Shown one piece after another: positions 35,991-49,284 of a stretch of 62,000 nt of DNA (position 1 is the stretch's first letter; each line of letters opens with the position of its first letter). A program made the translations under genes and the position numbers. Under the pieces are notes generated by a model. That model ran no database searches. It had not been told where the DNA came from and saw only the letters and a program-made list of their open reading frames with translations. The DNA comes from Acanthaster planci (taxonomy: Eukaryota; Echinodermata; Asteroidea; Valvatida; Acanthasteridae), in the NCBI RefSeq assembly GCF_001949145.1, contig NW_019091436.1, positions 482,407 to 544,406 on the forward strand, given 5' to 3'.

Positions 35991-38009
35991 CTTTGTCAGG
36001 CTCGAGGCCCATTAGGCCTATCTGTGGAAATTGGATTCCTCAGCAAAATACCTCCACCGGGCAAGCAAATAAGGCCGACTCGCACCGCTGTCTAAGTTAA
36101 TTCGGCTGAAAATAGACCATTAACGTGAAAGCTGTGGAACTACTAGCATAATTATTGCCTTTTTGGATATGCTGAAGAATCAGTGGCGTATCCAGCGGGG
36201 GGGGGGGGTAGGGAGCAACTTGCCCTCTAACGGATTTTAAAAAATACATACTTTAATTTTTTCGACTGAGATTACTTCAAAGGTGAATAGGAAAGAAACT
36301 AATAGGAAATCAAATAAATAGGCTGTTTTTACCCCCTTTTTGTTTTGAACTCTCCCATACCAAAAGCAACATAAACAAAGCAATAATTTACCCCGTACAA
36401 CGTTCAGGCGTTATTACGTAGGCTAGGCCTACCTGAACGAATCAATACAATTATGAAATTGGTGACACACCCTGTCCTTGGTTGGGCCTACTGTATCGTT
36501 AAAACCCTCTGGTGGCTCTTTGGCGGTTCAATCTGCAGACTTCTCATGAAACCCATATCCGAAAAATGAAATGTATCCTTTGTTCTGCAAGTGAATATTA
36601 CCTACATGACCCAGGATATATGCCCCAGACCAACTTCAAAACAGCCATGTAAACAGTCAAACCAGGTAAAGCCTTTGTGAGGAAAGTCACAAATTTCAAG
36701 CAAGTTTAAAGACAACAGGAATACCATTTTATAATACATAAAAAAGAAAAGATAGACCAGGGGAAGACTATGGATAGGACTTTACCTTAAGTTTACCTTA
36801 TCTCCCTGGTTTAAATTGGATATATCCGTTATGGGACATGAGATTGTATTTTTAAACTTTTTTTTACAATTTCTTTATTTCTCTTGAAGCTGATTATCAT
36901 AAAAAGTTTTGTTTGACGTTCGAATAACCAAGCAAGTCGAATGTGTAGGACTCAGTTCAATGTTGCACTGCTTTTTTCCATGCTTTCCATTAAATATGTA
37001 AGAAAATAAGTTGTTTTATTCGTGTGTAATGTTGGGCATTTGTGTGTTATTATGTTGGGCATTAGAGTCAAACTACTTTTCACGCGCATGAGCTCAACGA
37101 CGGAGCGTGACACTGAGATTAACACGCACTTCTTATAGCAATACATTTTGGACGCATGATGTGCTGTCTATACCCCTTCGTATGGCTCATTCAAAGGCTA
37201 CACTCGAATCTGTCTAGAGCTGGGCCTAGGTCTTTGCTTCATTAGAAATGTGTGGCGACACGCAGGCAATCGACATAGCCATAGCTCTGGAAGCCCGTTT
37301 TGGAAACTGGCTGAGTCTCGCTGTGATGGGGAGAATCATTACACTATTCGGTGGCCGACAGTAACACGAAGATGGCTCATTTTCGCCTCCAACTGGACAT
37401 CCCTGAGTCTTATTCTCTAACTTGGGTCAAATACTTTCCCCTATGTCAAAGCATTTGGGAAAGCTTCAATTAAACCAGCTTCAGTTCCTAGCCAATGGAG
37501 GCTTAGCGTGGTAGCAATCTTGCAGGGTAGTTCCTCGGTTCTACAGGGAAACCTCTTTAAGTGCGTATCAGTTTGAATAAAAGACCTGTTTTATAAGAAG
37601 GTTACCATGCATAGCCTCTATACCCTAGCTGACATCAACACAAAATGCAAGATTTCAGTACTGACAAGCACCAGGCCGCAGTTTCGTACCCAGGTCTTGG
37701 CTGCAGGCAAGGGACATTTTTCCTCAATACAAGTGCCGTTTTCTTTCATCCGTAAAACAATCCTCCCTCCCCAAATTACTGTTGCCAAAATGCTGGCACT
37801 TCCAGTTCCTAATAAATTAGAACATGTTTGGGAACCCCCCACTGCGCCCTCTCTTGTTGGATACACCACAGGTGAGTAGGACCACAGAAAACACTGCGGC
37901 CATCTTAGGATATGAGTGAGTGCATGCACTGCGCTTAAGCCTAGCCGGTGACTTGGAAAATACCATTGTGTTGAATAGCCTAAGATGATCGCGCAGTCGC
38001 TTTAATTCG

Positions 38010-38090
38010 TAGCCTTGGTCAAGGCGTTCGTCATTCGTCGCAGCGCAGCGCGCGCACGGCAGCGCTCACCTGCCGCCTTGACCAAGGCTA
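38010..38090. repeat. 17-bp perfect inverted repeat
   Basis: tagccttggtcaaggcg (38010-38026) and its exact complement (38074-38090) enclose a GC-rich core with gcgcagcgcgcgcacggc. It could be the two ends of a very small foldback element. Confidence 0.6.
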
Positions 38091-38699
38091 TTCAATTTTC
38101 AGAGCAGAGCTGCCTATCCAGTTTATAGAGATCAGTGCTTGGCACCAAATAAATGAGAGCCTAAGCGCAAAATTCTAATCTCCCTTCAAGCTGTCCTTGT
38201 TGTTCACCGCTGGTCTTTTGGTGACACTTAAAATTTACATATTTCTATCTACGGCTAAAGATTTGAAGCAATATCTCAGCATCCCCTCCACGATGCGGCG
38301 GCTCTGTCTGGTCTATTCAGTCTGTGTTACCTTTCTTTTCTTCAGGTTGGGAAGGTTTTGGTTAGTTTTGTTTTATAACGGCTATATTTCTCAAGTATCT
38401 TGACTGGGGCGAAGTATCTTGACTGTGTTCAATAACTAACAAATTTATGAGCGTTTTTGACCAATTCACTGCAAAGTGAAATTCTACACGTAGCGCGTAC
38501 TGGTATGCGTTTACAATCGTCGGGCGGCTAACCATATCCACTTCGCGATCGCTGATGATTTGTTACAAAAGTCCAGGGAAATCTTTAGTAAAAGTTAAAC
38601 TGCTCTACGTTAGTGCGAAACTGCACGCTAGTCTAATGATTGAGCAGTAGCGTGCAGTAAGCACGATCCGTTATCGAGCTCTGTCCACCCTGTGCAGAT

Positions 38700-38850
38700 G
38701 CTACCCCTCATAGGACAAAAGAGCCATGTTGGTCGGGATTGTTCATTTTATTGGTAGCGACGCGACGTCAACGCGTGCATTTCATAGTCGTGGTTTGTGA
38801 ACCAGCGAAGTGCAGTTCCCACCAAAGGAGCCTCCGTTGCTAGGAAAATT
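38700..38850. repeat. Dispersed repeat, copy 2
   Basis: Second copy of the repeat at 35840-35990, 2.9 kb away. It is followed by attgcgccctctcttggt; a similar gcgccctctcttg occurs at about 37850. Confidence 0.7.
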
Positions 38851-40274
38851 GCGCCCTCTCTTGGTCCAGCTCGGGCTCATAGTATACCAGGCATGAAATG
38901 GGACAGAGGGGTACCCCCCAACAAGTCCAGTCCCTATACACACTCCAGCCTATTGTTACTTAACACATCCCCCCTTGATGTCTGAAAAGAATTCCTGAGA
39001 TACCAGTATAACAATGACCAACTCAATGGCGGGGGGGGGGGGTTCTCTCTGTCCCATAGTTTGCATCAAATGACTCATAGGGTCTTTGGGTCCAGCTTAG
39101 CTCCACGCACAAGGCAGTGAATAGGCTTTTCTTTAATTTGAAATCTGTCTTATTTCTGTCGTCATTAATTTTGTGTAGGGCTAGTTTGGCTAAAGACGAC
39201 CTGTCTGAAATAGTGCATGGCTCTAGATCTAGATCTGCCGAATAACGCTATTTTTGTTTTATTTTGACAACTTCCTCTGTGACCGATACAATTGTCTGGA
39301 AAACTGTAAAGTTTAAAATCCTTAATTGTAGAATGTGTTTCACCCTTCACAGAAGTCGTATTGTCCCTCTGTTATGTACATCTCAAGACTCTTCCAAGGA
39401 TGCGGGTGGGCAGGCCCTTTTTTTTGGGGGGGGGGGGCTCAGGGGAAGGATGAATTTAGCATTTTGTGGTTAACCAATAACAGTGGAAGGGGGTCGTTTC
39501 CGAGGTATATTCCAGCGAAATGGTGAAAATTCATCCCCATTCATAGCATTTTCCCCATTTCTTTAGCTTTCTCCCTTTTAGGCTTTTCAGTGGGCCAATG
39601 CCCCTTGCCCCCCCCCCGCGAAGCCGATTTTGATTGCCTGACCCAAAACGTCTTCTTTCCACAGTCCACACTGGACACTTACCTCAACAACTGTTAACAA
39701 TTACAAACCAAAATGACCATGCATATATAAGATTTAAAGTGCTTCGCACGAATGCTGTGTTTTGCTTTTAATAACTCCAATTAAATTTAAATGAACATTA
39801 TGTTATAACATAACATAATTTTAAAATGCAATTTCCAAACGAAAATGATAAGCAGCATTGAATGACTAACGACAATAGAGTGTTCAAATGATTGAATATT
39901 CAGTTAAGATCTTTGGACAATTATATTGCCATTACGCACAGTTTCCCCACCTCCCTTTTTAAAACTAAGACATTGCAAATGCCTCGAACACTTTTGTTTT
40001 TAATGGTTGGTTCTGTAACGGATTAAAAATGTTGACTGTCGTTTGAAGGAAATACTCGTAGACAACAGATCTAGAAACGCCACGACCCGGTTTAACAATG
40101 GGGTACGAGAGACACGGCTTGTAAGAAACCACGCATACTATTCACGCCAACAATTGAATAGCATTCTGTACATCGTCACTGATCAAAAAAGGTTCTAATC
40201 TGATCAATCTCTAATCAGTCATCGATACCTGAGACAGGACTTTGTAAATCAGCAACCCAGGTCTACTTTTTTAT

Positions 40275-43200
40275 TTAAGGCTTGCTGTTCGGATTGCAAA
40301 ACGGCGAGTTTTGATTGGTCATCATGATGTACAGACCGTACTTACTCGACGGTGTCTGGTCGGCTCGGTAACCAAATTTGACACCGCTGACGCCACTCTG
40401 ACCACTGTATTTGCAGCCCTGTCCTTGGCCAGTCTGCCAGGTGCAGGGGTAAGCTAAGGCGCCACAGTCGTTGCTGATGCTGTCTGTGAAGTAGTCAATG
40501 GCCTTGCTATGACCGCACGTTCCCTCCGACAGTTCTGGCCAGGAGGCACATCCGGGCATGTGGGTGCCATAGTTTGGATAGACGTCTACATGACCCACCT
40601 AGCGGAACCCAGAACGAAAAAACAAAACCATCATGAACAACAAATTCTCCACTCCCGCGTGTGAGAGCACATAGCATCAAACTGAGGCATTTGTGGTGCT
40701 CATTTTGAGAAATCGACAAGAGACAATCATAATCATTGCTGTGAAGTCTATTTTTGCCTTCTGGGTTTTTCAGTAAAAAGTTCAGTAAGCTGACCTTCAG
40801 TACTTTTAGTATTGGCATCCAAGTTTTGAGAGAATTTTGATTAATTTGGTAGTTTTGATTGAGCGACATAATATGTCACTCAATCTGGGATGTACGGTTG
40901 TATTTCAAAGGGAGTTGTGAAATTAAACCGGGGGGGGGGCTCGACTCCCCGTGCCCCCCAATCGGGTGCACAATTCTATCGAACTTAGGAACATCAAAAT
41001 GCATACATGTGCAGATTCTTCCCTTTATTTCCAATTAATTGCCACGGAAACTCGGGGCAATTACCTGACAACGTCTGATGTTTCTTGTAGAGGAGTGAAT
41101 GTGAACATTCTACATGGATTTTCCAAACTTACCGGCTGGAATATGCCGAACATTGAACAATGGCTGGCGTCAACGAATTTGGCATCGCTAGGGTCAAGTC
41201 GGCAGCCTGTCTGATCGCCTTGGAAGTCAGGTTCTGCGGGATCCATACCTAAAGCGACATATTGCTTACGGTCAGAACGACATTGAATGCAATTTGGTAT
41301 ACCCCCACTGTCCAAAAATGATTCTTAAACCAGGGGGAAAGCATGCATGTTCGAAAACTATTGTTAGTTGAAGTTCTTAACTGAAATGTTTCTTCTGTAA
41401 CAAAATAGAACAAATGACTGCGTCCAAGTTATGGCTTTACGGTTGAAATAAGTTTAACAGCCGAAGCCAGTTTGTTCGACGTTTGTTTCACCTAGGGCAG
41501 TGGCATGAATTTTACTTGGGAACATATTTTGTAAGAAAGCCTTTTCTCGGTGAACTGCCATATTTGCAAACCACGAATCATCAAGAATTGAAAAGTGGCC
41601 AAAGCTTGCAAAAAGGTTCATCAGCCTTGGTTGGCAATAAATTTTGCCTCAAAATGCACACTTTCCATCATCGGTGTTATAATGGAAGGCATTGTCTGAC
41701 ATTTTAAATACTTACTTGGGATTTTTTTTCACACTTTGTGAATTATTCTTTTCGTTTTGTGTTAACGGCCAGTCCTAAGTACCTATCAACCACAGTTTGG
41801 CGAAAGTGCGCAGTAGAAAAAGAAATGTTTGTATGTGTTACGTCAGTAACAATAGAATTTTGTTTGCAATTTTCCGAATGCTACTTACCAGAGATACGTC
41901 CGATTTTACCACCAAATTCTTGGCCAACATATCCGGCCATCTGACCACCCAGACTGTGTCCGATAATGTGCACGTTATTGAGGCTAAAGGCCGAATACTT
42001 GGACTGCATCTTCTTGATGAGATTGCGGATTTGGCGGGCCACCACGCGAATGTTCTGGCGTGCCTTGCAGTAGTCGGGAATAAAACTTGGACTAGCTCCC
42101 TTTTGCCAATCTACGCCGATAACGTTGAAGTCACCCTGAAGTGAATAAATGCCCGTTGTTTCTTTAAAGTGTCTAGGTGCCGTGTACACCATCCTCAACA
42201 CCGAAACATTGGTAAGCAGTCATTTATTACCTGGTGAGGGTTATCGTTATTTCTGTATGTAGTTTTTGTGGAGTATGACCGACGTACTGTCTTATGTGTT
42301 TTACGTAGGGCCTCTTGGATTCAAAATGTGCGGGGATATTTCTCTAACTTAAACAAATAACAGAGGTTCTCTGAAAACAAAATTCTTAGCCCTCTTGGAA
42401 AATTCCAAATGTCTCCTTTTGAGTCAAAAGTCTAGCGTGGTGTTTTAGTACAATTTCGCCTGAATAAATCCCTCTATTCACTGACAAAATCCGGAATAAA
42501 CCCTGTCAGAACAAAGTGTTTGCTTTAAAAAAGAAACTCTTTTCGTTTACACCACCAGAAAGGTGACAGTGGGATGGAGCAGTCGTTAGTGGCTGTGCGG
42601 TCGCAAAGTGAATTTGGACAAATTACATGTAATAGAACAAGTCATACGAACACTCAGGTGACAACAATCAACTACTAAATAACATGGGGCCTTACCTTTG
42701 CAAGTAGTTTATCTTTCATTTTCAGCAACCAGCTTGTTTCTCCCTTGTCAGTGAATCCGTGAATAATGAACTTGGTAGGACTGGAGGCAGAGAAGGGATA
42801 TCCCAATGATGACGTCGATATCACCGTCGGTGATGACGGGTTCTTGCGGGTGTACAGGCGAAACTTGGTACCAATTTGGTTCGGATGCATTGGTGGGAAT
42901 CCTCTGCGATGACACCATAAATTAGCGTCAAAGGTTCCTACCTCCGGGTAGGTGACAGGGGAAAAGCTACCTGTGCACACGTTGTCGGGATTAACTGAAA
43001 ATAAATAAATACGAAGAACATATACGGTGAAGTGAAAGTCATATAAGCGCTTTTCGGACAGGTACTCCAAGCCGATTTTGTAACTTAATCCATGACTTTA
43101 TTGAACCTGACTAGAGTCACTATGGGCTAATTAAAATGACTCAACTGAAGTCCTATTTTAGAAGACTTCACTTCACTCCGCTCGAATCGATTGCTAATAA

Positions 43201-44449
43201 CATTAAAATACCAACACCTACATCTTTCCTATCCTGAAATTAGGTCTTGGTTCATGAACCGCGAAGCGGTTGCTTTTTCTTCGGCTATTACTTGGACCCT
43301 TTAAATTCAATACTTCCTTACCCCAAAAATTGTACATCGGATATTTTCCATGTTTATCTTAATGGGTAATATCTTGTAAAGACAGTGTGTCTGAATCATA
43401 TGCTTATAAACAACAAAACTTTCTTTAATTAAAGTTGCAAACTGTGTAAAGCATACTTTAAGGCTGTACTCACGATTCAGTCCTAGGCAATTGCATTCGA
43501 ATAGCCGTTCTTCTGTTGAGGGGAAACAAGGTTAATTCTATAAGTTATTGTCGGCTGCTTAAATATTAACTTTGTGTACTTTTTTTTCCACAAATGGAAT
43601 TTACCACGTGAACCTCTTATACTTACTACCTGCAAATCAAAATAATAAACCAAAGTATTGTGTCAAGTACCATGTTTTATTATTCGAGAGCTTCTATTCT
43701 TGCTAAAATAGTTGGTTTGACACCAATCAAGCTACAGATAAGAAAACAAAATGTGTTAGAACTTTGAAGGCTGTTAAAGAGCAGCTGCGCTCTGGCTATA
43801 GACATACCAGGCATGCTAGAAAGCGGTAATTGGTCAGATGTTACAGCCCGGGCAGTTCAAACTCCTGTGTCCTTCCTCTATGGCTAAACCATGGCTTTCC
43901 AAGATGAGTTCACAGCAACAGTGCCCTCATTTGGATAAGCAAGGATAATTTCATTGTTTAAAAGCATACATTTTCAACGCATTTAGCTAAATAAGAAAGT
44001 AAAAGAGTTTTCATACGTTGAAGAAGACCACAAAATCGAAGAAAAAATTCATTCATTGAAGCTACACTTTAAGCCAAATTTCAAACAGTTTTTAACAGGT
44101 TTGATAGCCCTATCAACAAGTGTACTGATAAATACCAAACACAACTGAGCAATTTCTATGCTTGTCAAGAGCTCGCTATACATGGCCGGTTTTAAATTGA
44201 CCAGCTCTGGAGAATTGTCGCTGATAATGTCCCCAGCCCTCAGCTCGGATATTATCAGCGTTCATTCTCCTGAAGAGGACAGAAACGAACGCTTACAACC
44301 GACCAGGCGCATATTTTATGCCTTAATAAATTCATAGTTTTTCCGTTGTACTCTGGCAAAAATGTACGAATTGCAAAGTCACCTGCATCGTTGGCAGAGG
44401 CAAGGAAGAGACCAAGAGCCAAAACCAAAATGTTGGCTGCGATACCCAT
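40275..44449 (-). CDS. Secreted pancreatic-lipase-like enzyme 1 (6 exons, 363 aa)
   Basis: Alpha/beta-hydrolase of the pancreatic lipase family, predicted to hydrolyse acyl esters outside the cell. Exons on minus: 44383-44449, 43474-43512, 42696-42994, 41889-42135, 41133-41248, 40275-40598, all in frame. The signal peptide is MGIAANILVLALGLFLASA. The catalytic triad is Ser196 in GHSLGG, Asp220 in GMDPAEPDF and His286 in CGHSKAIDYF; the strand FIIHGFTDKGETSW precedes it. The lid loop between Cys273 and Cys284 has 10 residues against about 23 in human pancreatic lipase, and the protein stops at NSPFCNPNSKP without the PLAT domain. Short lids in this family go with phospholipase A1 or galactolipase activity, which is inference here. 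A 13-residue exon 2 with a CNC motif is unusual. It is the first of three tandem copies. Confidence 0.9.
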
Positions 44450-45239
44450 GGTTTGGAGCAGTTGTACTCAGGAAAAGATGCGAGTCGGCTTCACTTGTAG
44501 AATGAAGGTATCCTCCCACGGAACGGGGCAATATTAACCAAAATGCAGCTTCATGGATCACGTCAATTTTTCATTTGTCGGTAGGTAATTTGCATTTCGT
44601 TTTGTGATAAATAAAGTGTTATCAGATTCTGTTTTGATAGGTTTGACAATCAACAACTTTCATCCGGACCAAGACAGTTTTTTTTCCTAACGAACCCTGG
44701 CCACGCTGCTATCCACCAATGGCAAGACAAAACAATATCGTGGGAACCAGGTTGTATGGTTTTAGTAGAGTTCTCGATACCACTATCAGACACCAAATTT
44801 GCTGGCCATATTGCCGAGGGACAATAACAAGATTTTGTGTGGTCAGTGAATTAATTCTTTGGGTCTGTAGTTTGCTCAATATGTACGGAAATTGCACGTT
44901 GAAAAATTAAACTCGTTGGCACGCACATTTTATCTTATCGTGCAACGTAAACAAAACTAGAGAAGTTATCATGTTGATTTGTTTTTAATCGAGAAGCGTT
45001 TGAAGACAAGAGGGACGGAAGGATAATAACAGAACAGACAAACACCTCGATCAATTCCACTCAAAGCAGCCTTAAATGTAAATATGGAGGACTGCATATA
45101 ATATCATCTTTGCATAATAATATACATGTACGTAAATCGTTATACAGTAAAGAGCAAGTAGGAGAAATTGGACAGGTATATACTTTCGGTTCTGTTAGTA
45201 GTTGATTTTGACGAGCCCTTGCGTTGAAGTTGAAATGAA

Positions 45240-45370
45240 TCGAGATGACTCGACTCGAGTTACAATTTTTGGCGACTCGACTCGAGTCCAGACGGGTAAA
45301 TAACTTGACTCGACTCGAGTCACTGTCAGCAAAATGACTCGACTCGAGTCCCATAGATCCGACTCGAGCG
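45240..45370. repeat. Cluster of ACTCGAGT palindromes
   Basis: Five copies of (gactcg)actcgagt occur within 130 bp, separated by 15-35 bases of unrelated sequence. A smaller cluster lies at the equivalent place upstream of lipase 2 (55095-55175), and degraded relatives occur in intron 2 of the lipase genes (43150-43190, 52990-53010, 61200-61320). Confidence 0.7.
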
Positions 45371-46922
45371 AAAGTTAAAAGCAAATTTCTTTGATAAACA
45401 AAATATTCGCAATGACATACCGTAACGGTTATAATGTAAGAGTAAGATGTGGTGTGACCCTATTTAGAAACCGAGAGGTAAATTTAAAATGACCAAAAAA
45501 GACTTTCTTATTTTTATTCATCGTATTGTGTTAAATAAACCTCACCTCGTTGCGGCCACCCATCGACCTTCCAACCAACCATCGTTCGATACATTGTAGA
45601 CTTGATATCGAGTCGGCAATTGACTTGGTGTAGTCCACCTTCATCGCGAGCGCACGCGGTGCGGTTCGGCGAACAAATTAATGACACGTGGGAACGGTCA
45701 GTGTAACCTCGCTCCCCAATATGTGTGTTGCCAATTACCGACTTGAACAACTTTCAAACCCTTTTGTGCACAACACATGGGGCTTGCTACCAAAATTGGA
45801 CGGAGCACTCTGATTGGTTAAAGATTCCGAAAATATGAATATTTATTTAAGAGGCAGTTTGATTGGTCAGTTGAACGTTTGTTAACAACCACCGTCTCGT
45901 TATGAAGAGTTTGTTTACATATTCTAAAAATATGATTTGCCATAAAAGCACTTATTCTCTTACCAGAAAAAGATAGTTAATAGATTTGTTCTTGAATAGT
46001 AAACTGTCCCTAAGCGTCGTATTAAAAGGGATATTAATGCGAGATATGAAAGAAACTGGCACTAATCAATTGTAGACATCCCTATAAATAAATGGATGAG
46101 TCTTTTCTGTAGCGTGAGCTACTGTTGGCGCTCTACATGGAAAAAATGAATCATGCAGTTCAGCTGCTGCATACTTGCAGGTTGATCAAGTCGTTATAAT
46201 AGGCAGGCAAAGGGGGCGGTGGGCCGACGTGTGCCGAACCCCGGTACTGAACAGCCCACTCTTGAGTAGGGCAGAATCCGTGTGGCATGCTGGATGGAAC
46301 GCGGACATCAATGAGCGGGCTCCGCAAAAGTGTAAAATGACGCAGCATATGGACGACAAACACTACCAACTAACGACTTGATTTCAAGTCTAGTGACATT
46401 ATGACAATACAGTCTTGCATGACTCACACGCTTGTGGACCTCTCACGGTCATTTAAGAATTTCATTATTTGTTTACTAAATCATATCGAAAAAGGGCTTT
46501 ATACAATATTTGCTAGTCTATACATTAATGTACAGTAAACGAAAAATCACCTGACCTGAAAGAGAGAAAAAAACATCTAAAATAAATGAAGAAGCAGACA
46601 AATCGGTTACTAATTTGGTTAATGCAAAATTATTAACAGATAATTTTACAATTTACAAGGAAATAAACTCAAAGGAATAATGTGAGTTTGCGAAAGATTT
46701 TAAAGCTTAAGGCCAAAACAAATCTTCAGTTTCTGCAGTGCGTGCATTGACGTAGACCTGCGCATGCGCGTCGGAAAAATAGAAATTTTTATTTGGTATA
46801 ACCCGAAGTCCAAAAGTTGCCAAAATTGCAGTAAGGAGAGCGCTGGTCTATTTCAGTGTTGGTGACGGCCGTACGTACGTACGTACGCACAAACACATGA
46901 GCGTGTACGTCGTTTCTAGGGA

Positions 46923-46927
<5 letters not shown>

Positions 46928-46960
<33 letters not shown>
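46928..46960. repeat. (GA)n microsatellite
   Basis: About 15 ga units followed by a g-run. The minus-strand open frame over it (poly Leu-Ser) is not a gene. Confidence 0.95.
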
Positions 46961-46965
<5 letters not shown>

Positions 46966-47391
46966 AGGAATGGGGGAGGGAGCCCCAATTGTCAACAAAA
47001 TAGCTGACCAGTAACAAACTACATCAAACTATAGAGTACCAGCTTGGCATCAAGAGGAAACATTGCCACCTAAAGAGGGCATTTTTGGCGAAATTTTCGA
47101 GTTTTGGACGCCATTTTGTTAAATTTTTTGGGTGCCGATGACCTCGCACTGCGTCTCTTCCGCCACTGTCTGCGTCTTTACGTCTTGCGGACCAGTCTTT
47201 CTGCTAAGACTGATGCCCATGATCCAAGCAGAGCATATATCCTTGGTGACTCCTGTGTCCTAAACTATATTGAACTATGGGCGATATCTGACAAAAGAGT
47301 TTATCCAGAGTAGTCGAGAATATCCAGGTCAGGGAACCAAACTAAATCTGTCGTAGCGCTCTGGCATTTTGGGGCCAGAACTCCCTCTTTA

Positions 47392-47585
47392 TGAAATGGT
47401 GAATGGCTCTAAGATCTCCTATAGTCGGGCTGAATATTTGTTTATTTGAGAGCGGACATAAGGTCCTACTCAACCTAAGACATATCGCGAGACATGTCTT
47501 AGGTTGAGTAGGACCTTATGTCCGCTCTCAAATAAACAAATGGTGAAAGGCTCTAAGATGAGCTATAGTCGGGCTGAATATTTTT
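47392..47585. repeat. 48-bp perfect hairpin between direct repeats
   Basis: Arms 47436-47483 and 47494-47541 are exact reverse complements around a 10-base loop (atcgcgagac). The hairpin is flanked by two copies of a roughly 45-bp sequence (gaaatggtgaatggctctaa..., near 47392-47440 and 47536-47585). It ends 20 bp before the assembly gap. Confidence 0.85.
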
Positions 47586-47605
47586 AATCTGAAAAATTTT
47601 CGTTA

Positions 47606-48110
47606 NNNNNNNNNNNNNNNNNNNNNNNNNNNNNNNNNNNNNNNNNNNNNNNNNNNNNNNNNNNNNNNNNNNNNNNNNNNNNNNNNNNNNNNNNNNNNNN
47701 NNNNNNNNNNNNNNNNNNNNNNNNNNNNNNNNNNNNNNNNNNNNNNNNNNNNNNNNNNNNNNNNNNNNNNNNNNNNNNNNNNNNNNNNNNNNNNNNNNNN
47801 NNNNNNNNNNNNNNNNNNNNNNNNNNNNNNNNNNNNNNNNNNNNNNNNNNNNNNNNNNNNNNNNNNNNNNNNNNNNNNNNNNNNNNNNNNNNNNNNNNNN
47901 NNNNNNNNNNNNNNNNNNNNNNNNNNNNNNNNNNNNNNNNNNNNNNNNNNNNNNNNNNNNNNNNNNNNNNNNNNNNNNNNNNNNNNNNNNNNNNNNNNNN
48001 NNNNNNNNNNNNNNNNNNNNNNNNNNNNNNNNNNNNNNNNNNNNNNNNNNNNNNNNNNNNNNNNNNNNNNNNNNNNNNNNNNNNNNNNNNNNNNNNNNNN
48101 NNNNNNNNNN
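47606..48110. other. Assembly gap (505 N)
   Basis: A run of unknown bases. It falls between the first two lipase units, close to their junction, where near-identical sequence would confuse assembly. Confidence 0.99.
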
Positions 48111-49284
48111 TGACCAATGCAGTTGTCTGGAAATCTGTACAGTTTACAAACTTTGCGTTGTACCTTCACCCTCACAGAAATTAATAATCAATAGTCCTTG
48201 TGATGCACATGGGCATTTCAAGAAATTTTTTTGGGGGGGCGTAAGAAATCACTTTTTTGAGGGCGGGAGGAATTTCCGATGGAGGAGGAAAGCACTCGTC
48301 AGCAGCAAACCGATTTAACGTGGATTGGGGCTCATTTCCGAAACATTTTAACGAAATCGGTTTTGTTTCATATTTTCATTTCTTCAGCTTTTCCCCCTTT
48401 TAGGCTTTTTCAGCAGGCACGGTCCCCCTTGCCCTCTCCCCCGCAACGTCCATAATTGATTCACTTAAGTATTTAATTTTGAATTCCTGAAATATCTCCT
48501 TACGACCTCAACAATTGTTAATTGGAGAAGAAGGAATTTCAAACAAAATAATACAAACCGAAAATGACTATACACGTATAACATTTGAAGTGCTTTACAC
48601 GAATTCTTTGTGTTGATTTAATAACTCCAGTTAAATTCAGATGTAAATAATTTTATGATATAAGATAATTTTTAAATGCAATTTCCAAACGCAAATGATA
48701 AGTAGGATTGAATGACAAATGACAATAGAGTGTTCAAATGATTACATGTTCTGCGGAGTTTAAAGAGATTAAGCACAATTATTTTCCATCCATGAAAGGA
48801 TGGTCCAGGAAAGAGTAACGTGTGGCTTTTAATTGAAGCTAAAAATGATTGCAGAGTGGAAACCATACAGCAGAAGTTAAGTATTGTAATTCACTGCCCT
48901 TCGGGTTTCAGTGGCTATTTGCATGGGAAGGTAGCCACAGTTCTGTTATCTCCCTTTAAAAGACATGGCAACTGCCAGTGGCGCCTTTGTTCCTTTTGCT
49001 GGTTTTGTAACGTATGAAAAATGTGTGCAGTCCTTTTTAGAAAATACTCCCAGAAGCCAGGCCAGTTTGATAACATGGGGCACCTTAGGAGTGTACATGG
49101 CGAGTAAAAGACAATACGTATACCATTCACGCCAACAATGGTTTATCAACATGCAATTAAATTGCATTCTATGCATCGTCACTAATTAAAAAGTTTCTAA
49201 TTTAACCAATTTCTAATAAGTCATCGATACCTGGGACGAGACTGGATGAATCGGAAACCTCATATACTTGATTCACTTGTTTGT
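48111..49284. other. 3' flank of lipase 2, duplicated segment
   Basis: No gene is seen. The stretch aligns from its first bases with 39279 onward in unit 1 and partly with 57740-58620 in unit 3 (for example the cgtcagcagcaaac block at 48298). The upper part should be the 3' UTR of lipase 2. Confidence 0.55.

Larger units (their letters stand above)
34536..40274. other. Large intergenic region with repeat debris
   Basis: No exon could be supported. Contents: a probable promoter of the WIF gene above 34535; two direct copies of a roughly 150-bp repeat (35840-35990 and 38700-38850); a lone cagtggcgta end near 36181 followed by a g-run; a 17-bp inverted repeat at 38010-38090; and, from about 39270, sequence homologous to the 3' flank of the second lipase (48111 onward). 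Several g-runs (39031, 39425) and a c-run (39607) look like homopolymer slippage. Confidence 0.5.
44450..47605. other. Intergenic, lipase 1 5' flank to assembly gap
   Basis: No gene is seen. Features: clustered gactcgactcgagtc palindromes (45240-45370), a (gtac)n run at about 46872-46886, a (ga)n microsatellite at 46928-46960, and a 48-bp perfect inverted repeat at 47436-47541 next to the gap. The part from about 46540 aligns with 57150-57730 in the next unit, so it belongs to the duplicated segment. Confidence 0.55.

Noticed and set aside
40507-40869. 120-codon minus-strand frame upstream of lipase 1 exon 6
   Set aside because: It is mostly intron sequence and reads the exon in a shifted frame.
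41797-42144. Plus-strand frames over lipase exon 4 (also 51644-51949 and 59913-60212)
   Set aside because: They are antisense shadows of the conserved minus-strand exon and recur only because the exon is duplicated.
47584-48175. Long minus-strand open frames of 177-190 codons
   Set aside because: They consist almost entirely of unknown bases in the assembly gap.
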